From Variovorax sp. 54 (GTDB lineage: Bacteria; Pseudomonadota; Gammaproteobacteria; Burkholderiales; Burkholderiaceae_C), in assembly GCF_002754375.1 (NCBI RefSeq), contig NZ_PEFF01000001.1:62001-126000 (forward strand): a DNA stretch of 64,000 nucleotides, written 5' to 3'. This document shows positions 57,674-64,000 of the stretch, in pieces. A program made the translations under genes and the position numbers. Each line of letters begins with the position of its first letter. Positions within the stretch are counted from its first letter, which is position 1. The notes beneath the pieces were generated by a model. The model saw only the letters and a list, made by a program, of their open reading frames with translations. It ran no database searches and was not told where the DNA came from.

Positions 57674-58966
57674 TCACATGTGCGCCGGCAGCCACGTCAC
57701 CAGCTGCGGCACGGCCATCAGCAGCAGCGTGAACAGGATCATTATCAGCGCGTACGGCATGGCGCCCCAGATCGCGTCCTGGATGCCGCCCTTGTCGGGA
57801 CGGATGCCATGCACCACGAACAGGTTCATGCCCACCGGTGGCGTGATCAGGCCCAGCTCGCACATCAGCACGATGAAGATGCCGAACCAGATCGGGTCGA
57901 CGCCCACGGCGATGGCGATCGGGTAGGTGATCGGGATCGTCGCCACCTGCATCGACAGCACGTCCATGAACATGCCCAGGATCAGGTAGAACACGATGAG
58001 CGCCAGGATCAGCCCCGTGGCCGACAGGCCCTGGCTCGCGACCCACTTCGTCATCGCTTCGGCCACGCCCGTCAGGCTCACCGTCAGGTTGAGGATGAAG
58101 GCGGCCACGACGATCAGCAAGATCATCCCGCTCACGCGCGCCGTCGAGATGAAGCAGTTGCGCATCAGCTCCCAGTTGAGCTTGCCCGACTGCCAGACGA
58201 AGCCCAGCGCCGCGAGCACGCCCAGCGCCGCGCTCTCGGCCGCCGTGGCGATGCCGAAGTACAGGCTCCCCATCACGATGCCGAACACCACCGCCGGCGG
58301 CACCAGGTGCACCAGCACGCGCAGCCGCTCGCGCATCGGCACCTTGGGTTCGCGCATCGCGTTGCCGCTGGCCAGGCTCGACACGGCGATCCAGAGCATG
58401 AAGCTCAGCGTGAGCAGCAGGCCCGGGATGATGCCGGCGACGAACAGCTTGCCGATCGAGTTGTTGGTGAGCGAGCCGTACACGATCATGTTCACGCTCG
58501 GCGGGATCAGGATGCCCAGCGTGCCGCCCGCGGCCAGGCTGCCCAGCGACGCGCGCATCGGGTAGCCGCGCCGCTGCAGCGACGGCAGCGCCACCGTGCC
58601 GACCGTGGCCGCGGTGGCCACCGACGAGCCCGAGGTGGCCGCGAACAGCGCGCAGCTGCCGATGTTGGTGTGCAGCAGCCCGCCCGGCAGGCGGCCCAGC
58701 CACGCCGACAGCGCGATGTACATGCGGTCGGCGATGCCCGAGCGCAGCAGCAGCTCGCCGAGCAGCACGAACAGCGGCACCGACGTGAGCAGGCTCTCGT
58801 TCTGCACGCCCCACACGACCGGCGCGATCGAGTCCATGAAGGGCGCGCCGTAGGCGGCAATGCCGCCGATGATGCCGATGGCCGCCATCGACACCGCGAT
58901 CGGCAGGCCGAGCAGCATCAGGGCGAGCATCGCGAAGAATGCGAATCCGATCAGGGCAATGTTCAT
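57674..58966 (-). CDS. dctM: TRAP transporter large permease
   Basis: 430 residues, about twelve hydrophobic segments. DctM blocks are FAATSGSSVATAATVG, IPPSVNMIVYGSLT and the C-terminal GLITPPVGMNLFVVHG. It is the ion-coupled membrane component of a TRAP importer. ATG 58966 overlaps the dctQ stop by 4 bp. Confidence 0.93.
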   Translation of the reverse strand: MNIALIGFAFFAMLALMLLGLPIAVSMAAIGIIGGIAAYGAPFMDSIAPVVWGVQNESLLTSVPLFVLLGELLLRSGIADRMYIALSAWLGRLPGGLLHTNIGSCALFAATSGSSVATAATVGTVALPSLQRRGYPMRASLGSLAAGGTLGILIPPSVNMIVYGSLTNNSIGKLFVAGIIPGLLLTLSFMLWIAVSSLASGNAMREPKVPMRERLRVLVHLVPPAVVFGIVMGSLYFGIATAAESAALGVLAALGFVWQSGKLNWELMRNCFISTARVSGMILLIVVAAFILNLTVSLTGVAEAMTKWVASQGLSATGLILALIVFYLILGMFMDVLSMQVATIPITYPIAIAVGVDPIWFGIFIVLMCELGLITPPVGMNLFVVHGIRPDKGGIQDAIWGAMPYALIMILFTLLLMAVPQLVTWLPAHM

Positions 58967-59607
58967 GGTGCGGCTCCTTCGGCGTGCTGCCGTGCCTTGA
59001 GGTCGTCGAGTTCTTCCTTCAGCTCTTCCTTCGCGCTCTTCGGATGGAAGTCGCTGTTCAGCGTCCGGATGTCGCCGCTGGCCAGCAGCCGCGTCGCGCG
59101 CCAGGCCAGCGCGCAGGCCACGAGAGCGAAGATCACCAGGCCCGCGTACCACACGCCCTGCGGAATGATCAGCGGCGTGGCCCAGGGCGTCTGCGCGGTG
59201 CTGCGGTAGGCCGTCGTGTCCTGGATCACCTGGAACGCGACCCACGCGATGAACAGCGCGAACACCGCCAGCGAGACGATCGAGAGCCAGTTCAGCAGCG
59301 CCTGCACGCGCGGCGGAAACTTGTCGTGGAACACGTCCACGCGGATGTGGTTGCGCCCCAGCAGCGACAGGCTGAAGGCCAGCGTGGAGCCGACCGCCAG
59401 CGCGTAGCCGCCCAGCTCGTCCGCGCCCTGCAGCGAGACGTTGAACAGCTTGCGCGAGATCGTCTCGATGGCGACGACGAACGCCAGCCCCAGGAAGATC
59501 GCGCCGAAGGCCGTGGCCAGCACGGTCTCCATGCGGGCTCTGAAGTCGGCGCGCGGGGCGGCGGCCTGGGTGGGTTGCCGGTCGCGGGTCATGGCGGCGC
59601 TGTTCAT
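58963..59607 (-). CDS. dctQ: TRAP transporter small permease
   Basis: 214 residues, four membrane segments of the DctQ family. Helix 2 contains ADELGGYALAVGSTLAFSLS and the loop after it RNHIRVDVF. A charged Glu/Lys C-terminal tail follows. ATG 59607 overlaps the dctP stop (ATGA); an internal ATG at 59592 is also possible. It bridges the binding protein and DctM. Confidence 0.9.
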   Translation of the reverse strand: MNSAAMTRDRQPTQAAAPRADFRARMETVLATAFGAIFLGLAFVVAIETISRKLFNVSLQGADELGGYALAVGSTLAFSLSLLGRNHIRVDVFHDKFPPRVQALLNWLSIVSLAVFALFIAWVAFQVIQDTTAYRSTAQTPWATPLIIPQGVWYAGLVIFALVACALAWRATRLLASGDIRTLNSDFHPKSAKEELKEELDDLKARQHAEGAAP

Positions 59608-60659
59608 TGCAGGCCCAGCACCGGTGCCACCGTCGCCTGCCAGGTCTTCAGGCAGCTCGGGTTCGACTTGTTGCACACCTCCGCCCACACCGGCAGCGAC
59701 ACCTTGGTGACGGCGCCGCGCAGCAGCTCGGTGTCGGCGGGCGTGACGGGCACGTCGACCAGCTTGAACTTCTTGCCGGTGGTGCACGGCTCCTTGCCGG
59801 CGTTGCAGTTCAGCGCGTCCTTGAAGAGCTCTTCGGAGTACTTCCACATGTCGTCGCTCAGCGTGTCGAAGGCCTGCTTCATCTTGACCTTGGCCTCGGG
59901 CGCCAGCGCGTTCCACGACTTCATGGTCATGCCGTAGCCGTTCAGGGCCATCTGGAAGCCGATCGGCATCTGGTGCGTCGTCACCTCGGGCCAGCCCGCC
60001 GAGTTGGCCGAGCTGGGCCCGGTGATGGCGCAATCGACCACGCCCAGCGACAGCGACTGGTGCGTGTCGGCGAACGACACCGGCACTGGCGTGCCGCCCA
60101 CCATCTCGATGAACTTGGCCAGGTTCTGGTCGTACACGCGCACCTTCAGGCCCTTGATGTCGGCCAGCCTGGCGATCGGCTTCTTGCAGAAAAGGATCTG
60201 CGGGCCGAAGGGCCACACGGCCAGCAGCTTCACGCCGAACTGCGCCTGCAGGCGCGCATCCGCCGTGTCGAAATAAGCCTTGGCCACCTTGCGGCCCGTG
60301 ACGTAGTCGGGCGCCGCGCCCACCAGGTCCAGGCCGAGGATGGTGGGCTCGTCGCGCGAGTTCTGCGACACGCGCAGCGAGACGAGGTCGAACAGGCCCG
60401 CCTTCATCACGCGCAGCTGCTCGGTGTCCTTGATGCCCAGCGTGTCGATGGGCTTGTAGTCGACATCGATCGGCAACCCGGTGCGGGCCGCGAAGTTCTC
60501 GAAGAAGGGCTGCTCCTTGTTCTTCTGGAGCAAGCCGGTGGCCAACGGCTGGCCGATGGCTTTCATCTTGATGCGGTCTTGCGCGTGGGCCGCGGGCAAC
60601 GCGAGCACCACGGCCAAGGCAACTGTGGCGAAGGACTTGAGGCGAAGGTGAAACGGCAT
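59604..60659 (-). CDS. dctP: TRAP transporter solute-binding protein
   Basis: 351 residues. The signal peptide (VALAVVLALPAAHAQ) ends near residue 26. DctP-type blocks follow: LADIKGLKVRVYDQNLAKFI, the arginine-bearing ligand segment (RVYD) and ALNGYGMTMKSWNAL. Four cysteines in the C-terminal part (NCNAGKEPCTTG; CNKSNPSC) are unusual and may form disulfides. ATG 60659 has GGAG 7 bp upstream. It binds an organic acid; identity unknown. Confidence 0.88.
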   Translation of the reverse strand: MPFHLRLKSFATVALAVVLALPAAHAQDRIKMKAIGQPLATGLLQKNKEQPFFENFAARTGLPIDVDYKPIDTLGIKDTEQLRVMKAGLFDLVSLRVSQNSRDEPTILGLDLVGAAPDYVTGRKVAKAYFDTADARLQAQFGVKLLAVWPFGPQILFCKKPIARLADIKGLKVRVYDQNLAKFIEMVGGTPVPVSFADTHQSLSLGVVDCAITGPSSANSAGWPEVTTHQMPIGFQMALNGYGMTMKSWNALAPEAKVKMKQAFDTLSDDMWKYSEELFKDALNCNAGKEPCTTGKKFKLVDVPVTPADTELLRGAVTKVSLPVWAEVCNKSNPSCLKTWQATVAPVLGLQ

Positions 60660-60737
60660 GAAAACTCCAGCAGAGGTGAGTCGAAGGGAACGGGACGGCA
60701 TCGAATGAAAGACGTGCCATTGAATCCCGCAGCGGCG

Positions 60738-60814
60738 CCGCGCAGCGGACTATTCCGCTGCGCGGGACAGTCGAAAAAACTGGTTTGGAATCAAGCACTT
60801 GGCGCGTTGCGCCA
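60738..60814. repeat. Two strong hairpins between iclR-type gene and dctP
   Basis: CCGCGCAGCGGA (60738-60749) and TCCGCTGCGCGG (60754-60765) are exact reverse complements with a 4-nt loop, a perfect 12-bp stem. A second perfect stem TGGCGC-GTT-GCGCCA is at 60800-60814. Neither has a U-run on the minus strand. They may separate the regulator transcript from the TRAP operon or shape the dctP leader. The rest of the 183-bp gap shows no gene. Confidence 0.6.
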
Positions 60815-60842
60815 GTGGAAGACGCGCCGCAGGCGCGGGCCT

Positions 60843-61664
60843 TCAGCGGCCGCCGTAGGCGGCGGTGATCTCGTCGGCGGCGGCGCGCACGGTGGCGCCC
60901 AGCTGCGGGAAGTCGGTGCTCTTGATGCGCTGCGTCGGGCCGACCAGCGAGATCGCACCGAAGGGCTGGCCGTGTTCGTCGCGGATGGCTGCGGCAATGC
61001 AGCGCAGGCCGACCGCGTTCTGCTCGTCGTCGATCGCATGGCCCGCGCGGCGCACCTCGCCCAGCGTTTCATGCAGCCGCGAGGCGCGCGCGATCGTGTT
61101 GTTGGTGAGCTTGGGCAGGCCGTAGGTGCGCAGGTACTGCAGCACGTCGTCTTCCGACATCGCAGCCAGGATCGCCTGCCCCATCGCCGTGCCATGCAGC
61201 GGTGCGCGGAAGCCCGGCTTGCCGATGGCGCGCATGAGTTCGCGGCTCTCCACCTGCGTGACGAACACGATGTCGCCCAGGTCGGCAATGCCCAGGTTGA
61301 TGCTCTCGCCCGTGCTGTCGCGCAGCCGGCGCATCACCGGCAATGCGAGGTGCGCGATGCGCCGGCGACGGCCGAAGGCCGCGCCCACCGAGAAGCAGCG
61401 CACGCCCACGTACCAGAGGTTCGTCTCCCGATCGAACTGCACGAAGCGCCGCTGCTCGAGCGTGGTGAGCAACCGGTGCGCGGTCGACGACGACAGCCCC
61501 GTGTGCGCCGCGATGTCGACCAGCCGGAAGCCCTCGTCGTCCTCGGCGAGGAGTTCGAGCAACTGCATGGCGCGCGTGAGCGACTGCACCGTGCTGTCGT
61601 TGTCTCGGTCGATGCGGGTGACCTTCGGGGTCTTGGCGGAGGTGCGCGGCGAGCTGGCTGTCAT
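60843..61664 (-). CDS. IclR-family transcriptional regulator
   Basis: 273 residues. The winged helix (SLTRAMQLLELLAEDDEGFR, IAAHTGLSSSTAHRLLTTLEQR) is followed by the IclR effector domain (FRAPLHGTAMGQAILAAMSED, GIADLGDIVFVTQVES, FGAISLVGP). It likely controls the TRAP-amidase-hydratase genes downstream on the same strand, in response to a small acid. It diverges from the sensor kinase across 223 bp that contain a 12-bp palindrome. Confidence 0.9.
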   Translation of the reverse strand: MTASSPRTSAKTPKVTRIDRDNDSTVQSLTRAMQLLELLAEDDEGFRLVDIAAHTGLSSSTAHRLLTTLEQRRFVQFDRETNLWYVGVRCFSVGAAFGRRRRIAHLALPVMRRLRDSTGESINLGIADLGDIVFVTQVESRELMRAIGKPGFRAPLHGTAMGQAILAAMSEDDVLQYLRTYGLPKLTNNTIARASRLHETLGEVRRAGHAIDDEQNAVGLRCIAAAIRDEHGQPFGAISLVGPTQRIKSTDFPQLGATVRAAADEITAAYGGR

Positions 61665-61769
61665 GGCGGGCCTTGTGCAAATTGCGTGCCATCCGGCCTG
61701 CCCGTCCGGCGCGCGATCTGGCCGCCGATGGTCTGCGACAAACGCCCTGTCAACTACAGTGTTTGCACC

Positions 61770-61781
61770 AATGTCGACATT
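61770..61781. promoter_or_regulatory. 12-bp palindrome between IclR gene and sensor kinase
   Basis: AATGTCGACATT is a perfect palindrome in the 223-bp divergent gap, about 106 bp from either start. The region around it is AT-richer than the flanking genes. It could be a regulator site, for example for the IclR protein, but no consensus known to me supports that. Confidence 0.4.
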
Positions 61782-61887
61782 TTGAAGCACGTCGATCGCC
61801 GGATTCGCCCCACACCCGTGCGTCCTGCGCACGGCAGTGCCCTACCATCGCGGGCATCTTCCTGTCCGCGCCGGTCACACGGATGCC

Positions 61888-64000
61888 ATGATGCCCAGCG
61901 ACCTCCCGCGCTTTTTCGGTTTCGGTGCCTCGCGCGCCACCCCACGCGGCGTGATCAGCCTGCTGAACCGCTACCAGCGCGCGCTGCTGTACGTGGGCGG
62001 TGCGGTCACTTCGCTGGTGCTGATGGCGGCCACCGCTGTCATGCTGAATTCGCAGGTGCGCGACTACGTCGTCGAACGGCAGGCCGAGTTCAATGCCCGC
62101 CGGGCCCTGCTCCATCTCGAACTCTTCGTGCGCCACGGCTCGGTGCGGATCAACATCTTTCACGAAGAAGGCGCCTGGGAGCGCCGTGCGCGCGCTCCGC
62201 AATCGCTGGTCGACACCTTCGCCGCGCACGACGGCCGGATGGTGCTGCCGAGCAACAAGGACTTCCCGCCGATGCTGCTGCTCGGCGACCTCTCGGCGCA
62301 GCGCCCGGCCAGCGACTTTGCGCAGTACCTCGGGCTGGCCGAAGAGGTCGGCTACCGCTCGGCGGCCTACACCAAGACGCTGACGCTGCACTCCAGCTAT
62401 TTCTACGCCCCCGACCTGAGCTTTCTTGCCGTGGTGCCCGCCCCCGCGGCGGCCGACCTGTTCGAGCGCCACGGCGCGCACAGCACCGAAGACTTGTTGA
62501 AGCGCATCGCCCCCGACCTCGGTGACCTGAACGACCCGGTCGTCGTCGCCCGGTTGCGCCACAGCGGCACGGCGGTCTGGCTGCCGCCGGTGGTCAGCCC
62601 CTTCACCGGCGAGACCGTGCTGCGGCTGGCGCAGCTCGGCTTTCATGACGGCAAGCCCTTCGTGGTGCTGGTGAACGACTACCCGCTGGACATCATCTCC
62701 GCGCACCTGTCCAACGACCGCCATGACGAGACCTCGATGTTCGTGGACCCGTCGGGCCGGGTGATCGCCGAAACGCACGGCCCCACCGGCACCAAGGACC
62801 TGCAGGCCCGCGCGCTGGCGCTCTCGCAACCCTCGCTGGCCGCGAACGGCGCGACGCTGCAGTACCGCGATGGGCTCTTCACCCTGCGCGCGCCCATTGC
62901 CGATGCCGACTGGACCTACCTCTACGCCTTTTCGTGGCGCACCATCGCGTCCGAACTCGGCCCCCGGCTGGCGATCTATTCCGCCGCCATGCTGCTGCTC
63001 ATCGCCTTCGTCTGGAGCGCACTGCTCCTGCTCGACCGCAAGGTGTTCCGGCCCGGCTACGCGCGCTCCCAGCGCATCGTCGAGAGCGAGAACCTCAACC
63101 GCACCATGGTCGCGACCACGCCGTCCGGCCTGGCGCTGCTGCGCTACCCGGGCGGCGAGGTGCTGCTGCAGAACCAGGTGATGCAGACCTGCACCGAGAA
63201 CGCGCAGCCCGAAGACCTGCCGCTGCCGCAGCGCCTGCTGCGCCTGTACGACGATGCGTCCGGCGCGCCCGAATGGCTGCCCGATCTGGAACTGCCGGTG
63301 ACGCTGGCCAACGGCGAAGTCAACGAGCTGCTGGTGAGCGTGGTGCGCACCAAGTACCAGGGCAGCGACGTGCTGCTGTGCAACTTCTCCGACATCACCA
63401 CGCGCAAGAACGCCGAACGCGCGCTCGACAGTGCCCGCGAGGCCGCCCAGCAGGCCAACCATGCGAAGTCCGCCTTCCTGGCCATGATGAGCCACGAGAT
63501 CCGCACGCCGCTGAACGCGATCATGGGCAACCTCGAACTGCTGCAGCGCTCGCCGCTCTCGCCCGCGCAGAACGAACGGCTGAGCGCCGTGACCTCCTCG
63601 TCCACCGCACTGCTGGGCATCATCAACGACATCCTCGATTTCTCGAAGATCGAGTCGGACCAGATGCGCCTCGAATCGATCCGCTTCGACCTCGCGGACA
63701 CCGCGCGGCAGGTGCTCGCGGTCTTCACGCCGCTGGCGCACGCCAAGCGCCTGGCGCTGGACTGCGTCATCGACGACGCCCTCGCGCCGCACTACCTCGG
63801 CGACCCGACGCGCATCCGGCAGCTGCTCATGAACCTGCTGAGCAACGCCATCAAGTTCACCGACACCGGCGACGTGCTGCTCGAGGTCTACCTGAAGGAC
63901 GACGGCGACGCCGACTCCGCGGTGGTGATCGGCGTGAGCGACACCGGCATCGGCATGACGGCGACGCAGCAGAAGGCCCTGTTCGAGCCCTTCACCCAGG
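61888..64000 (+). CDS. Membrane sensor histidine kinase, hybrid-like, cut by window end
   Basis: At least 704 residues with no stop before the edge. ATG 61888 (next codon also ATG) was chosen; ATG 61883 meets an immediate stop. Membrane segment 1 is about residues 30-55 and segment 2 about 365-385, enclosing a periplasmic sensor of about 310 residues. A PAS-like region (about 400-500) precedes the phosphoacceptor motif FLAMMSHEIRTPLNAIMGN, then the ATPase N box (NLLSNAIKFTDTG) and G1 (VSDTGIGM). The motif style is that of BarA/BvgS-like hybrid kinases; any receiver domains lie outside the window. Confidence 0.88.
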   Translation, partial: MMPSDLPRFFGFGASRATPRGVISLLNRYQRALLYVGGAVTSLVLMAATAVMLNSQVRDYVVERQAEFNARRALLHLELFVRHGSVRINIFHEEGAWERRARAPQSLVDTFAAHDGRMVLPSNKDFPPMLLLGDLSAQRPASDFAQYLGLAEEVGYRSAAYTKTLTLHSSYFYAPDLSFLAVVPAPAAADLFERHGAHSTEDLLKRIAPDLGDLNDPVVVARLRHSGTAVWLPPVVSPFTGETVLRLAQLGFHDGKPFVVLVNDYPLDIISAHLSNDRHDETSMFVDPSGRVIAETHGPTGTKDLQARALALSQPSLAANGATLQYRDGLFTLRAPIADADWTYLYAFSWRTIASELGPRLAIYSAAMLLLIAFVWSALLLLDRKVFRPGYARSQRIVESENLNRTMVATTPSGLALLRYPGGEVLLQNQVMQTCTENAQPEDLPLPQRLLRLYDDASGAPEWLPDLELPVTLANGEVNELLVSVVRTKYQGSDVLLCNFSDITTRKNAERALDSAREAAQQANHAKSAFLAMMSHEIRTPLNAIMGNLELLQRSPLSPAQNERLSAVTSSSTALLGIINDILDFSKIESDQMRLESIRFDLADTARQVLAVFTPLAHAKRLALDCVIDDALAPHYLGDPTRIRQLLMNLLSNAIKFTDTGDVLLEVYLKDDGDADSAVVIGVSDTGIGMTATQQKALFEPFTQ

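Noticed and set aside
47858..64000. Genomic island inserted at the tRNA-Ser 3' end
   Set aside because: No integrase follows, a normal terminator directly abuts the tRNA, and I found no second copy of the tRNA 3' end in the window.

Overview
The window is high-GC chromosomal DNA of a betaproteobacterium. The gene order (rimP-nusA-infB-rbfA-truB-typA, ratA/rnfH diverging from smpB, guaB next to guaA, yejABEF diverging from fabI) and the many tightly packed catabolic operons with Bug or TRAP binding proteins point to Burkholderiales, family Comamonadaceae, most likely Variovorax or a close relative. The assignment is inferred from content and style; there is no rRNA gene to anchor it. I saw no insertion sequence, prophage or CRISPR array.

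Region 1 (1-4952, +) is the end of a nucleobase/nucleoside-type ABC transporter (ATPase cut by the window edge, two permeases), a small secreted protein, a cytosine deaminase-like amidohydrolase and a DinB-fold protein. Region 2 (4954-11021) is a salicylate 5-hydroxylase (nag-type) operon on the minus strand: ferredoxin reductase, oxygenase large and small subunits, an AroQ-fold protein, a Bug binding protein, a Rieske ferredoxin and a RidA-family protein. It diverges from a NagR/NahR-type LysR regulator, and an exact NahR-type box lies between them. Region 3 (11018-16099) holds a LigT/ThpR phosphodiesterase, a small outer-membrane beta-barrel, an AlaX-EamA-M20 deacylase operon and an AraC regulator.

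Region 4 (16209-25170) starts with guaB and guaA, separated by a PIN/Phd toxin-antitoxin module with strong palindromic operators. It continues with a DUF4124 protein, ratA-rnfH diverging from smpB, an ECF sigma/anti-sigma pair flanked by two paralogous small exported proteins, and a membrane-anchored protein with MshEN-like repeats. Region 5 (25184-35933) is the translation operon rimP-nusA-infB-rbfA-truB-typA plus an EamA permease, with an MFS gene upstream. Region 6 (35953-47988) contains yejABEF, fabI, a periplasm-targeted minimal DNA ligase, a fasciclin protein, a basic amino-acid decarboxylase, NfeD plus an SPFH protein, and tRNA-Ser(GGA).

Region 7 (48064-64000) is catabolic. One minus-strand operon has an MFS permease, an arylmalonate-decarboxylase-like protein, a hydantoinase/dihydropyrimidinase, a hydantoin-racemase homologue lacking both catalytic cysteines, and an FCD-type GntR regulator, with a TGTTGAC operator array upstream. 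A second run has IclR, TRAP transporter dctPQM, an amidase, two 2-oxo-acid hydratase-family proteins and a class V aminotransferase; its substrate is unknown to me. A hybrid-type sensor kinase, cut by the window end, diverges from the IclR gene. The least explained items are the two racemase-superfamily proteins beside the hydantoinase, the TRAP/amidase/hydratase cluster, and the toxin-antitoxin pair inside the gua locus.
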